Shown here: positions 25,901 through 33,948 of the stretch, in pieces
Position numbering within the stretch: the stretch's first letter is position 1
Layout: every line of letters begins with the position of its first letter
NCBI GenBank assembly: GCA_963828385.1
Contig: CAWHEF010000002.1
Span: forward strand, 1,674,001 to 1,738,000
Source: Bog-756 sp963828385
Lineage (GTDB): Bacteria; Actinomycetota; Acidimicrobiia; Acidimicrobiales; RAAP-2
DNA: 64,000 bases
Reading direction: 5' to 3'
Made by a program: the position numbers and the translations under genes
The notes under the pieces: model-generated
Told to the model about the DNA's origin: nothing
Database searches by the model: none
Seen by the model: the letters and a program-made list of their open reading frames with translations, nothing else

Positions 25901-26580
25901 AGTTCGACAAGGCGCAGCGCCTCGCATTCGAAAAGGAGATGCTGGGGCTCTACATCAGCGACCACCCGCTCATGGGCATCGAGGCGCCGCTGGCCAGGCT
26001 CACCGACTGCACACTGGCCGAGGTCGTCGACCTGGACGCCGAGGCGGCGATCGGCATGGGGGCCGGTGGGGTCGGGACCGGCTTCACGGGGTCGGGGGAC
26101 GGTCAGATCAAGGTGGTCGGTGGGGTCGTCACCGAGCTCGTCCGCCGCTACACCAAGAGGGGCGAGCTCATGGCCACGTTCGTGCTCGAGGACCTGAACG
26201 CGTCCATCGAGGTCTTCGTCTTCCCGAAGGCGATGGCAGAGTACGGGGCCCTCCTGGACAACGACGCCGTGGTGGTGGTCAAAGCTCGCGTCGACATGCG
26301 GGACGAGCAGACCAAGCTCGTCCTCATGGAGGTCACTCGGCCCGAGCTGTTCGCCGAGGGGGCGATGGACCTGCACGTGACCCTCCCCCTCAACTCCCTC
26401 ACCGGCGGCAAGGTCGAGAGCCTGAAGCACCTGCTGGATGACCACCCGGGGGACTCCCCCGTCTTCCTGCACGTGGGCGACAAGACGCTGCGGCTGCCGT
26501 CCGATCTCAACGTCGACCGCAACGGTGGGCTCATCGGCGAGCTGCGGGTGCTGCTCGGGCCGAAGGCGATCGGGCGCTGA
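22963..26580 (+). CDS. dnaE: DNA polymerase III alpha subunit
   Basis: Catalytic subunit of the replicative polymerase. The 1205-residue frame is intact. The PHP domain starts at once (SFTHLHTHTEFSMLDG). The catalytic aspartates lie in MPDIDMDFDERYRG near residue 420, followed by GRGSAAGC-type and HAAAVVITD blocks, a helix-hairpin-helix region and an OB-fold near residue 1050. The TTG at 22963 is the only start before the PHP motif; a GAGGA 13 bases upstream is a weak Shine-Dalgarno sequence. DnaE1 type is inferred from length and PHP-first order. It is the largest gene in the window. Confidence 0.96.
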   Translation: MTTRSFTHLHTHTEFSMLDGASRIADLVESAVADGQPALGITDHGNMYGVLDFYAACRAAGINPVIGTEAYMAAESRHDRPVRRGKVDDTGGDTAGGEKLYYHLTLLAETTEGYHNLLKLSSAAFLEGYYYKPRLDWELLSRHSTGLIATTGCLGGVVLQALLADDRMKAESLVGRLQDIFGKDNLFVELQDHKLPEQHKTNPALIEIARRLDAPLLATNDSHYTHREDHVAHDALLCVQTGARIDDPKRFKFEGQEHYLKTASEMRQLFSELPEACDNTLAVAERANVELDFGKPSLPRFPVPGDHQGTSYEERADRYLRALALSGAEERYGRSVPDAVMSRLDYELGVISDMGFSAYFLVVWDLIRFARSRGIRVGPGRGSAAGCCVAYCLKIVDLDPIKYDLLFERFLNPGRIQMPDIDMDFDERYRGDMIKYAAERYGSDHVAQIITFSTIKARAAVRDAARVLGYPYIVGDRIAKAMPPLIMGRDTPLAACLQQTDGHDDGFTAAGELRTMYESDAEARQVIDVAKGLEGLRRQDGIHAAAVVITDQPLTEYLPIQRKPDGSDPQNAPIVTQYEMHGVEDLGLLKMDFLGLRNLSVIERALDLIETSNGSRPDIDAIPLDDEKTFAMLRRGDSMGVFQLEGGAMRSLMRSLAPTTFDDVAALVALYRPGPMAANMHRDYADRKNGRQPVAYLHPDLEEILGDTYGLMIYQESVMRVAQKFSGYSLSEADNLRKACGKKIRSLIQAEREKFVAGCVAQGYSEALGNDLFAIIEPFADYAFNKSHSYGYGFIAYQTAWLKANYPVEYLASILTSVKDNKDKTAVYLAECRAMGIEVLVPDVNRSKADFAADITGDQRAITFGLAAVRNVGEGLVAHIESEREANGPFVDFYDFCQRVDPQVLNRRAIESLIKAGAFDSLGHPRRGLFLVFEDIVDRTLDRRREHEAGVVSLFASLEAEVDGQTSGFADTRVPIPDTEFDKAQRLAFEKEMLGLYISDHPLMGIEAPLARLTDCTLAEVVDLDAEAAIGMGAGGVGTGFTGSGDGQIKVVGGVVTELVRRYTKRGELMATFVLEDLNASIEVFVFPKAMAEYGALLDNDAVVVVKARVDMRDEQTKLVLMEVTRPELFAEGAMDLHVTLPLNSLTGGKVESLKHLLDDHPGDSPVFLHVGDKTLRLPSDLNVDRNGGLIGELRVLLGPKAIGR

Positions 26581-26884
26581 CCCCTCCGGGTGAGGGGACC
26601 CGGCGTGCACGGATCGGGCGACGGCCGGACCGGCAGAACAGCCCGCCGGCTGGCCCCGGCCGCCCCGGTTACGACAGGTCCGTCCAAATCCCGTAAAATG
26701 GGGCCGACAGTCCGAGGCCTCGGGGCTCTGCGGCCAGCTCGAGATGGGGGGCGGCGTCGTGGGCCGATGGGGGTCCGGGCCCAAGGGTCCGTGCCGTGGT
26801 GGCGCCAGCCGCCCCGGTGGACCCGAAGCGAGACGGCCGCGGCGTGGTCGAGCGGCAGCGAGATCGAGGAGTACGGAACCACAT
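26581..26884. other. Gene-free interval after dnaE
   Basis: This 304-base gap holds no convincing gene. Open frames here are Arg/Gly-rich shadows. A possible -10 box TAAAAT near 26693 stands out in the GC-rich sequence and could start the transcript of the gene at 26885, with a long leader. No hairpin with a T-tract is seen. Confidence 0.4.
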
Positions 26885-27556
26885 ATGTCCATTCAGGTGG
26901 AGACCAAGGACTGCACATCGATCACCGACACCGAACTGGCCGAGATGGCCGACCTGTGCGCCGAACGGGAGCCACACTTCGACATCGGGTTTCTCTCCAA
27001 GCAGCGCGAGGAGTGGGTTCTCGTGACCCGGGCCCGGGAGGGAACCAAGCTGCGGGGCTACTCGTTCTCGACGCTCGAGCGCATCGGTGGGACGCCGTCC
27101 CTGCTCATCGGGTTGGCCTCGGTCGACCGCACCGCACGTGCCGACACCGTCCTCCGGGCCATGATGGGCGACAAGTACCGGCGGGCGCTGCTCGCCTTCC
27201 CCGATGAAGACGTCCTCGTCGGGACCAGGCTGTTCGCCGCCGACGGGTTCAGGGTGTTCGCCGGCCTGAGCGATGTCGTTCCCGGGGCCGAGCGCAAGCC
27301 GACCGGCGAGGAGCGGGCCTGGGGGCGACGGCTGGCCAAGCGGTTCGGGGCCGACGGCCGTATCGACGATCGCTCCTTTGTCGTGTCCGGCGACGGCACG
27401 GAAGCCGGTGGGTTCGATTTCGCCAGCCCGAAGTCCGCCCCTCCGGACGGAGCAGCGGCCATCTTCGAGAACGTCGATGCCCTGGATGGGGCCCGCCTGG
27501 TGGCGTTCGGCTGGGCCATGGCCGAGGATCTCGCCGGAGGCAAGCTCGGTCGCTAG
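26885..27556 (+). CDS. Conserved hypothetical protein
   Basis: A 223-residue cytoplasmic protein beginning MSIQVETKDCTSITDTELAE. The segment LCAEREPHFDIGFLSKQR and the alternating hydrophobic pattern SLLIGLASVDR and RALLAFPDEDVLVGTRL suggest a compact alpha/beta fold. I do not recognise a family. The ATG at 26885 is preceded by GGAG about 12 bases upstream; the longer open frame before it is Arg/Gly-rich and unlikely to be translated. It is followed by the Rrf2 gene on the same strand. Confidence 0.66.
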   Translation: MSIQVETKDCTSITDTELAEMADLCAEREPHFDIGFLSKQREEWVLVTRAREGTKLRGYSFSTLERIGGTPSLLIGLASVDRTARADTVLRAMMGDKYRRALLAFPDEDVLVGTRLFAADGFRVFAGLSDVVPGAERKPTGEERAWGRRLAKRFGADGRIDDRSFVVSGDGTEAGGFDFASPKSAPPDGAAAIFENVDALDGARLVAFGWAMAEDLAGGKLGR

Positions 27557-27618
27557 GCCCCCGGGCCCGGGCAGGACGACCCGGCGGGGCGAGAACGCCC
27601 TGGCCGTCTCCGAGGCCG

Positions 27619-27624
27619 TAGCAT
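27619..27624 (+). promoter_or_regulatory. Putative -10 box, leaderless Rrf2 gene
   Basis: TAGCAT lies 6 bases before the GTG at 27631. Confidence 0.5.
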
Positions 27625-27630
27625 GGGCTC

Positions 27631-28083
27631 GTGAAGGTATCGACCAGGGGCGACTATGCCAGCCGGGCATTGCTGTCGCTCGCCCTGCACTCCGACGGGG
27701 AGGTCCCGACCGCCGTCAAGGACATCGCCGAGCGGACCGGATTGCCTCAGCCCTACCTCGAGCAGATCCTCCTCGCCCTGAAGGGAGCCGGCCTCGTGCG
27801 CTCCAAGCGCGGCGTGGGTGGCGGCTATGTCCTGGCCCGCCCTCCCGACGAGATCACGCTGTCCCAGATCATCTCGGCGGTCGACGGTCCGATCGTGGCC
27901 GGTGACTTCGGACTGCCCCACGAGAACGGCGCATGCGACCACGAAGGCCAGTGCGTCCTGCTCACGGTGTGGGCGGACGTCGGGGACCACATGCGCACCC
28001 ATCTCGACTCCTTCAATCTGGCCGACATGGTCGCCCGGGCGCAGGGGCGGGTGCCGGCCCTCAACTCCACAGCGGCGGTGTAG
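27631..28083 (+). CDS. Rrf2-family transcriptional regulator
   Basis: A 150-residue winged-helix regulator. MKVSTRGDYASRALLSLA and VKDIAERTGLPQPYLEQILLALKGAGLVRSKRG (read in parts, residues 1-65) form the Rrf2 DNA-binding domain. GGYVLARPPDEITLSQII is the wing and following helix. Two cysteines in GACDHEGQCVLL (near 106-113) could ligate an Fe-S cluster as in IscR or NsrR, although the usual third cysteine is not evident. The GTG start has a leaderless-type box. No isc or suf operon is adjacent, so the regulon is unknown. Confidence 0.88.
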   Translation: MKVSTRGDYASRALLSLALHSDGEVPTAVKDIAERTGLPQPYLEQILLALKGAGLVRSKRGVGGGYVLARPPDEITLSQIISAVDGPIVAGDFGLPHENGACDHEGQCVLLTVWADVGDHMRTHLDSFNLADMVARAQGRVPALNSTAAV

Positions 28084-28112
28084 GAACACCCGCGAGCGGC
28101 GACAGAACCCGG

Positions 28113-28739
28113 TCAAGGAGCGGGAGTCTCCGGAGGTGCGACGTTCCAGGCATGGAAGGCCGGTGCCTCGTGCTCGGAGCCGAGCACGCTCAGCGACGCC
28201 GGGCCGAGGACGAAGCTCCGGCCCATGGCCGGCTCGAGTCCGATCCAACGGACGGCGAGGACCCGGAGCACGTGGGCGTGGGCGACGCAGGCGACGTCCC
28301 CGCCGGTCTGCCGGACCCGCTCGATGACCCGGTCCACCCGGCGACCGACGGCGTCGGCATCCTCACCGCCCGGTGCGCCCTCCTCGAAGAGGTCCCATCC
28401 GGGCCGGTGCTCGTGGATGGCGGCGGTGGTGGCGCCCTCATACGATCCGTAGTCCCATTCACCCAGGTCAGGATCCACGAACACACCGTCGAGGGCGTCG
28501 GTGCCGCCCCTGTCCCCGCACAGGCCGGCGAGCCGGCACGTCTCCCGGGCCCGGGCCAGCGGGCTCGTGAGCACGGCCGCGAACCGGAACGGCTCGAGCA
28601 GCGGTCGCAGGGCCTCGGCCTGCGCCTCTCCCTCGGGGAGGAGGGGCAGGTCGGTGCGGCTCGTGTGGCGCCCGTCCCGGCTCCATTCGGTCTCCCCGTG
28701 ACGGACGAGGACGCAGCGCTGGGTGGAAGAGCTACTCAT
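28113..28739 (-). CDS. Histidine phosphatase family protein
   Basis: Phosphoglycerate-mutase-like phosphatase of 208 residues. The phospho-histidine motif LVRHGETEWS (His14) is near the N-terminus. TSPLARARETCRLAG, LGEWDYGSYEG and a second active-site histidine in CVAHAHVLRVLA complete the RHG/H signature. The substrate cannot be inferred. The ATG at 28739 is preferred over 28898 because conserved sequence starts there and the upstream extension is unconserved. It is convergent with the Rrf2 gene. Confidence 0.9.
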   Translation of the reverse strand: MSSSSTQRCVLVRHGETEWSRDGRHTSRTDLPLLPEGEAQAEALRPLLEPFRFAAVLTSPLARARETCRLAGLCGDRGGTDALDGVFVDPDLGEWDYGSYEGATTAAIHEHRPGWDLFEEGAPGGEDADAVGRRVDRVIERVRQTGGDVACVAHAHVLRVLAVRWIGLEPAMGRSFVLGPASLSVLGSEHEAPAFHAWNVAPPETPAP

Positions 28740-29000
28740 CCGGACAGCCGACCACGACCGGGAGATGCCCCGCAAGGTCTCCGGTGACCGGGTCGCTCCC
28801 GCATCGACGGCGTCGCCGTCCGGTCGGTTCGGCGGGACCGGTTCCTGGCCGTGTCGTCGGGGCCCGAAGGGGGTATGTACGAAAAACGGTGTCGTCATGG
28901 GCCAGATACGTGCCCTGGCAAGGAATGTCTCGGGTGACCCCGGTGTTGACCGACTCGGTGGCTGCGTGACAGCCAGTCGTGACGACCAGTGAGGAGAGGG

Positions 29001-29978
29001 ATGACCACTCGCACAGTGAGCAGGGACGTTCAGCCGGCCACCAAGGCTGCTGGCCCGGGGACGCCTGGCGGGTCGGCACGTCGCGGCCGGTCCGAGCGCG
29101 TTGCGTCCGAGTCCGCCGCGAGCGCATCGAGGTCCACCCCCAACCGCTCACGCGGGACCGACGCCGACAGCCTCGGACTGTTCCTGCGCGATCTCGACCA
29201 CCACCCGCTGCCCGATCACGATGCCCAGACCGAGCTGGCCAAACGGGTGGCAGCGGGTGACGACGAGGCGCGGCGCGAGATGGTGGCGGCCAACCTTCGC
29301 CTGGTCGTCCACTGGGCGCGGCGATACCAAGATCGCGGCGTCGACCTTCCCGACCTGATCCAGGAGGGGACGTTCGGCTTGATGCGGGCGGTCGACAAGT
29401 TCGACTGGGAACGCGGCTTCCGATTCTCCACCTACGCCACGTGGTGGATCCGCCAGTCGCTCCAGCGCGCCGTCCAGCAGCACGGACGCACGATCCGGCT
29501 CCCCATGGAGGTCGCCGAACGAAACCAGCAGGTCGACACGGCATCCTGGGAGCTGACCCACCAGTTGCAGCGGACCCCGACCGACGACGAGCTCGACGAG
29601 GCCACCAACACGACGGCCGCCGTCCGCGAGGACCTGGCGCGAGCGGCCCGGGTGGTCGCCAGCCTCGACCAACCGGCCACCACTGATTCGACGGCCACGC
29701 TCGGAGACCTCGTGTCCACCGAGCTCAACGACTTCGAGGACGAGGTGGCGACAGAGATGACGCTGGACCTCGTGCGCCAGGCGCTCGACCGGCTCACCGA
29801 CCTGCAGCGGCAGGTGATCCGGCACAGGTTCGGGTTCGACGGGAGCGACCCGGCCTCGCTCCAGACGACGGCCGAACGGCTCGGGGTGGGGGTGCGCAAG
29901 GTGCGCCAGGCCGAAGCCGAGGCCCTGGAGGTGCTCGCCGACAGCGAGACCCTCGAAGCCGCCCACGAGGCTGCCTGA
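29001..29978 (+). CDS. RNA polymerase sigma factor, sigma-70 family
   Basis: A 325-residue sigma factor directing RNA polymerase to promoters. After a Ser/Arg/Pro-rich N-terminus (about 1-55) come region 1.2 (DSLGLFLRDLDHHPLP), region 2 with NLRLVVHWARRYQDRG, DLIQEGTFGLMRAVDKF and FSTYATWWIRQSLQRAV, region 3, and a region 4 with LQRQVIRHRFGFDG and a C-terminal helix-turn-helix. The lack of region 1.1 and the length suggest a group 2 (SigB/HrdB-like, stationary or stress) factor rather than the primary one. The ATG at 29001 has a strong GAGGAGAGGG Shine-Dalgarno directly upstream. Confidence 0.92.
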   Translation: MTTRTVSRDVQPATKAAGPGTPGGSARRGRSERVASESAASASRSTPNRSRGTDADSLGLFLRDLDHHPLPDHDAQTELAKRVAAGDDEARREMVAANLRLVVHWARRYQDRGVDLPDLIQEGTFGLMRAVDKFDWERGFRFSTYATWWIRQSLQRAVQQHGRTIRLPMEVAERNQQVDTASWELTHQLQRTPTDDELDEATNTTAAVREDLARAARVVASLDQPATTDSTATLGDLVSTELNDFEDEVATEMTLDLVRQALDRLTDLQRQVIRHRFGFDGSDPASLQTTAERLGVGVRKVRQAEAEALEVLADSETLEAAHEAA

Positions 29979-29999
29979 CCAGCGGACCACGAGGCTGCC
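29963..29999 (+). repeat. 13-bp duplication across the sigma gene stop
   Basis: CCACGAGGCTGCC occurs at 29963-29975, at the end of the coding sequence, and again at 29987-29999 just after the stop. Confidence 0.65.
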
Positions 30000-30001
30000 G
30001 G

Positions 30002-30949
30002 CTAGGTGAGCCGTGCAAGCTCCCTCTCGAGATCGGCCGGCAAGGGCGATGTCCAGGACAGCTCCGAGCCCGTGCGGGGATGGCGGAAGATGAGGATGGT
30101 GGCGTGGAGGAACGGCCGGCCGACGGTCGTCCCGGGCAGCCTTCTTCCTCTGCTGTAGGTCTCGTCTCCGACCAGGGGATGGCCGATGGCCGCCAGATGG
30201 ACGCGGATCTGATGGGTCCTGCCGGTCTCCAGCGTGGCGGTCAGGAGGGACGCCGGCCCGGGATGAGCGAAACGACCATCCACGTGGTAGATCGTCCGTG
30301 CCTCCTTGCCACGCCGGGTCACGGCCATCCGGGTCGGCACCGTTTGAGAACGGCCGATGGGGGCGTCCACCACGCCCGATTCCTCGTCGATGGATCCGAG
30401 CACGAGCGCCCGGTAGTGGCGTACGACGCTCCGTTCGGTGAGCTGGGCGACGAGGGACGCGTAGGCCTCGGGGCTGCGAGCGATGACGAGCAGGCCGGAG
30501 GTGCCTCGATCGAGCCGATGGACGATGCCCGGTCGATCGGGGTCGGAGCCCACGGCCCCGGTGAGCGCTGCCAGGTCGGGATAGCGGGCGAGGAGGCCCT
30601 GGATCATGGTACCCGTCCGGTTGCCGGCCCCAGGGTGGACGACGAGGCCCGCCTGCTTGTCGACCACGATCACGTCGTCGTCCTCGTAGACGACGGAGAC
30701 CTCGACCGACGGGTCGGCCTCGAGCCCTGTCTCCGGGGCGCCCAGGAACGAGGCGACTTCGAGTAGCTGCCCTGCCCGGAGCAATGTGCTGCGGTTCCGC
30801 ACCCGCCCGCCGTCCACCGTGACCGTCCCGGCGGCGATCAGATGGTCGACCGACGATCGGCTGCAGTCGCCGATCAACGCAACCGCCTTGTCTACCCGCA
30901 CCCGGTCGAGAGACTGGGGAACGACGACACTGAGCCCGCTCGCGCTCAC
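30002..30949 (-). CDS. rluD: RluA-family 23S rRNA pseudouridine synthase
   Basis: Isomerises uridines in 23S rRNA. The 315-residue protein has an N-terminal S4 domain (VRVDKAVALIGDCSRSSVDHL) and the catalytic signature HRLDRGTSGLLV, whose aspartate is the nucleophile, plus GRTHQIRVHL and HATILIFRHP. It is nearest to RluD (uridines 1911/1915/1917) by domain order, but the precise target is inferred. The GTG at 30949 overlaps the lspA stop (GTGA), so the two are coupled as in many bacteria. Confidence 0.92.
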   Translation of the reverse strand: MSASGLSVVVPQSLDRVRVDKAVALIGDCSRSSVDHLIAAGTVTVDGGRVRNRSTLLRAGQLLEVASFLGAPETGLEADPSVEVSVVYEDDDVIVVDKQAGLVVHPGAGNRTGTMIQGLLARYPDLAALTGAVGSDPDRPGIVHRLDRGTSGLLVIARSPEAYASLVAQLTERSVVRHYRALVLGSIDEESGVVDAPIGRSQTVPTRMAVTRRGKEARTIYHVDGRFAHPGPASLLTATLETGRTHQIRVHLAAIGHPLVGDETYSRGRRLPGTTVGRPFLHATILIFRHPRTGSELSWTSPLPADLERELARLT

Positions 30950-31428
30950 GGTGCTCGGCCGCCCCGGAACAGCGAGATCACGAGCAACACACAGCCGACA
31001 ACGATGCAGGCATCGGCCACGTTGAAGGTGGGCCAGAAGTGGAGGGCGACGAAGTCCACGACCGCCCCGTGATCGCTGCGGAACAGGCGGTCGGACAGGT
31101 TTCCCAGTGCACCGCCGAGGATGAGACCGAGGATGGCTGCTCGTCCGTCGCTCCGGGAGTACCAGACGAGCACGGTCAGGGCGACCACGAGGACAGCAGC
31201 CACCGCTGCCACCGCCGCCGTCTCACCCTGGAACAGGCTGAACGCCGATCCCGAGTTGCGGGTGAGCTCGAGGTCGAGCGTGCCGGCGACGTGGATCTCC
31301 CCGCGCGACAGCCTGGTCACCGCCCACCATTTGGTCAACTGGTCTGCGACCACCACTACGACGACGACGGCGGCGGCCACCGCCAGGTGACGAAACCCCA
31401 CCGACAGCCCGGGGCGTGACTGGACCAC
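30946..31428 (-). CDS. lspA: Signal peptidase II (lipoprotein)
   Basis: Membrane aspartyl protease that removes signal peptides from prolipoproteins. Four hydrophobic helices and the family motifs DQLTKWWAV, NSGSAFSLF, GALGNLSDR and VVDFVALHFWPTFNVADA are present, the last two holding the catalytic aspartates. The GTG at 31428 gives 160 residues, the usual length, and starts 15 bases after the zinc-finger gene's stop. The longer frame to 31536 would overlap that gene. The lipoproteins at 4001 and 15461 would be substrates. Confidence 0.93.
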   Translation of the reverse strand: MVQSRPGLSVGFRHLAVAAAVVVVVVVADQLTKWWAVTRLSRGEIHVAGTLDLELTRNSGSAFSLFQGETAAVAAVAAVLVVALTVLVWYSRSDGRAAILGLILGGALGNLSDRLFRSDHGAVVDFVALHFWPTFNVADACIVVGCVLLVISLFRGGRAP

Positions 31429-31442
31429 CGTGCGGGCTCCGG

Positions 31443-32441
31443 CTAGCGCCGAGACAGTCCGCCGCTCTTGCACGCCACACACAGCCTGGCGAACGGAAGG
31501 GCGCGGAGCCGTGCCTTCGGTATCGGCTGATGGCACCGCTCGCAGCTTCCATAACTCTTGTGTTCGATCTTGTACAGGGCGTCGTCGATCTCCTGGACCG
31601 CCGCCGTGGCCTGAGCGGAAAGCGCGAGGTTGCGTTCCCGGTCGACCGTCACCGTCCCCCCTTCGCCCGATTCCTCGTCGAACTGGACGTCACCGGGCTC
31701 GCGCTCGAGGGCCAGCGAGTCTGCCTCGGCACGGAGGTCGACGGCTTGGCCCTCGTAGACCGAGCGCTCCAGAAGAAGGAGTGCCCGCTGTTCGTCGAGG
31801 AACTTCTGCTCCTTGGCGTAGGGGCCGGGCGCAGACCGCTTGGGAGCCGCCGACTTCGCCGGGCCACCGGCAGGAACGGCCCCGCTCTTGGTCGTCGCAG
31901 GCCTCTTGGCGGCCGGGGCCTTCGTGGGGGGGGCCTTGGCGGCGGGGGCCTTCGCTGCTGCGGCCTTGGTGGCGGGGGCCTTCGTGGCCGGGCCTTTTGT
32001 GGCAACCGCGCCGCCCTTGCCCGTCCTCCCGGTGGACGGAGCCTTCCCCGCTGACGGAGGCCTGGTGGCTCGGGACCGGGACGGAGCTCGCTGTGGGCGG
32101 GTCGCGGAGCTCGTCGTCTTCGCCGGTGCCCGGCCGTCGGTGGCTTGCTTCCGCGCGCCCGGCTTGGTAGGCGGGTTCGCTGTGGCCCTGGCCGGGGTGT
32201 CCTTCTTCTGGCCCCGGGAGGCACCGGCCTTGGCCGGCGCCTTCCCGGCCGAGGAGGAACGCGACGTCGACGGAGGCGACGTCTTCTTCGTGACAGCCTT
32301 CTGAGCGGTTGGCACTGACTTCTTTCCGGCCGAACTCGAATTCTTCGACGCTGTTCGCTTGGTGGATGGAGGCGCGCTCCTGGTGCCGGACGGGCTCGGC
32401 CTGGTGGGGCTCACGCTGCCCGCCTTCTTTGCTGCCGTCAC
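31443..32441 (-). CDS. TraR/DksA-type zinc-finger protein with Lys/Ala/Pro-rich tail
   Basis: A 332-residue protein in two parts. The C-terminal third has a coiled-coil-like segment (EQKFLDEQRALLLLERSVYE) and a TraR/DksA C4 zinc finger: CERCH, then CVAC. DksA-type proteins bind RNA polymerase. The N-terminal two thirds (about 1-225) are Lys, Ala, Pro, Ser and Thr with repeated KAPAT/KAPAA units, like histone H1 tails. The GTG at 32441 has a near-perfect AAGGAGGT Shine-Dalgarno about 5 bases upstream, which fixes the start. It precedes lspA and rluD on the same strand. DNA binding by the tail is inference. Confidence 0.85.
   Translation of the reverse strand: MTAAKKAGSVSPTRPSPSGTRSAPPSTKRTASKNSSSAGKKSVPTAQKAVTKKTSPPSTSRSSSAGKAPAKAGASRGQKKDTPARATANPPTKPGARKQATDGRAPAKTTSSATRPQRAPSRSRATRPPSAGKAPSTGRTGKGGAVATKGPATKAPATKAAAAKAPAAKAPPTKAPAAKRPATTKSGAVPAGGPAKSAAPKRSAPGPYAKEQKFLDEQRALLLLERSVYEGQAVDLRAEADSLALEREPGDVQFDEESGEGGTVTVDRERNLALSAQATAAVQEIDDALYKIEHKSYGSCERCHQPIPKARLRALPFARLCVACKSGGLSRR
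31905..32000 (-). repeat. 15-bp coding repeat in zinc-finger gene tail
   Basis: Repeated GGGGGCCTTCG- and GCGGGGGCCTT-like units encode the KAPA(A/T) pentads of the basic tail. Confidence 0.65.
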
Positions 32442-32629
32442 TTCGACCTCCTTCGAGCTTCGCCCGATCGCGTCTCCGGCGCGGCGGCGACTCGAGGCCG
32501 ACAACAGGCGAGCGGGAGACCATACCGTGCGCTGCCCGTGCGCTGCCAGCTCCGGCAGTGGATCTGGAGCCGTTCAGCGGCACGCGGTCTGTGCGACCAT
32601 AGCGGGAGAGCGCCGAGCTCCGAACACCG

Positions 32630-33529
32630 TTACCGGGCTGGCGCCGCGGCGGCGAGGCGGTCGGTCGCTGTTCTCTGGCCGCCCGTTGCTGGGGCTCGGT
32701 GAGCCGGAGGCCTTACGACGGCATGGAGGCGCCCGGGGCCTCCGCGTTCGGGGCAGGGATGCACCCGCGGGACCTCCCCCGTGGTGGCGGCCCCTCCCTC
32801 CTCGGTCGAAGGGACGGCCTGGGGCCCCACGGGCTTGTTCCCTCCCTGGAGGACGGACGAAGGCGCCGGGGTGGGCGCCCGCTCTCCGGCCTCTCCGGCG
32901 CTCCCACCTCCGGTGTCTGCCCTCCCGATGTCGGCCAGGTTTGCCTCGGGGGGAACCGGCGGGGCCTTCACGTGCTCCTCGACCCACCGGCCGAGCTCGT
33001 TGACGGCGCCCCGCAGCCGGCTCCGCTCGCTCAGGAGATGCTCGGTCAGAGTCTTCACCTGGCTCGTGAGGCGGGCCCGGGTCTCTTCGAGGCGGGCGAT
33101 CTCCTCCCGCAACCGCTGGGCGGCGTCGGCTGCGATCTGGTCGGCACGGCCCTGGGCCTCCTCGGTCATCTGGCGGGCCTTGGTGCCGGCGTCGGCGAGC
33201 AGCTGCGAGGCCCGGGCCTCGGCGTCCGCCTTCGTCTCGTCCACGAACTTCTGGGCCAGGAGCAGGGTCCGCTGCAGCGAATCGTCGCTGACCGCGACCG
33301 GTGCCGGCTCAGGTGCCGGACGCTCCTGCTGTGCCTTCTCCAGCTCGGAGATCCGCTCCACGGCCTGACGCAACCGCTCCCCCGTCTGGCGGAGCTGTTC
33401 CTGGAGCCCTTCGGCCTCCACGGCCGCCTTTTCCAGGTATTCGTCGACGTCGTCCCGGTGGTAGCCCTTGAGCGTTTCACGGAACTCGACGGTCCTCAGC
33501 GAATCGAGCGCAGATTGCGAAGCATCCAT
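32630..33529 (-). CDS. DivIVA-domain protein (Wag31-like)
   Basis: Polar-growth or septum scaffold protein. LRTVEFRETLKGYHRDDVDEYL is the membrane-binding DivIVA head, followed by long coiled coils to about residue 200 and a Pro/Gly/Ala-rich tail. The ATG at 33529 is preferred because TAGCAT lies 7 bases upstream; the alternative ATG at 33538 falls inside that box. The tail after GEVPRV becomes Arg/Pro-rich; an alternative frame (PAPNAEAPGASMPS) ending at 32713 looks more natural, so a single-base break near 32755-32765 is possible. It lies in the division cluster beside sepF and yggT. Confidence 0.85.
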   Translation of the reverse strand: MDASQSALDSLRTVEFRETLKGYHRDDVDEYLEKAAVEAEGLQEQLRQTGERLRQAVERISELEKAQQERPAPEPAPVAVSDDSLQRTLLLAQKFVDETKADAEARASQLLADAGTKARQMTEEAQGRADQIAADAAQRLREEIARLEETRARLTSQVKTLTEHLLSERSRLRGAVNELGRWVEEHVKAPPVPPEANLADIGRADTGGGSAGEAGERAPTPAPSSVLQGGNKPVGPQAVPSTEEGGAATTGEVPRVHPCPERGGPGRLHAVVRPPAHRAPATGGQRTATDRLAAAAPAR

Positions 33530-33536
33530 GTCCGCC

Positions 33537-33542
33537 ATGCTA
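33537..33542 (-). promoter_or_regulatory. Putative -10 box, leaderless divIVA gene
   Basis: TAGCAT on the minus strand lies 7 bases before the ATG at 33529. Confidence 0.45.
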
Positions 33543-33631
33543 GTGGCGCCCGGGGACGCGACCTGGGATCCGGATGTCGACGGTCGGTCGCCTTCATCCC
33601 CGTCGTGCGACAGAGGCCGCCGAGGTCCGGA

Positions 33632-33901
33632 TCAGCGGACGAGCGGAATGAGCACCACCTCGATGACGAGGAACACGATCAGCACCGAGAGGTCGAGAGC
33701 GGTGTTGCCGACCCTGACCGGTGGGATGAGCCTTCGCACCGGGCGGAGCACCGGGTCGCAGATGGACGAGAGGGTGCGCTGGAGGCGCCAGGCGAAGGAG
33801 TCGTAGCTGACTCTGGCATAGGCCAGGTACCAGCTGAGGAGCGAATAGGCGATGAGGACGATGATGAACGCCTGCAGCACCAGGTAGATGATCAGGAGCA
33901 T
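33632..33901 (-). CDS. YggT family membrane protein
   Basis: An 89-residue protein with two hydrophobic helices (about 1-25 and 65-86) flanking the conserved loop DPVLRPVRRLIPP, the YggT hallmark. Its precise role is unknown, though yggT commonly sits between sepF and divIVA in Gram-positive bacteria and is linked to division. The ATG at 33901 begins MLLIIYLVLQAF. It follows sepF and precedes divIVA on the same strand. Confidence 0.9.
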   Translation of the reverse strand: MLLIIYLVLQAFIIVLIAYSLLSWYLAYARVSYDSFAWRLQRTLSSICDPVLRPVRRLIPPVRVGNTALDLSVLIVFLVIEVVLIPLVR

Positions 33902-33948
33902 CGCCGTTCACGCTCCGCCCGACGGGCGAGCCGTCCCAGGGTCGTGGT

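Noticed and set aside
24805..26892. 695-codon open frame antisense to dnaE
   Set aside because: It is the shadow of dnaE and shows no family signature.
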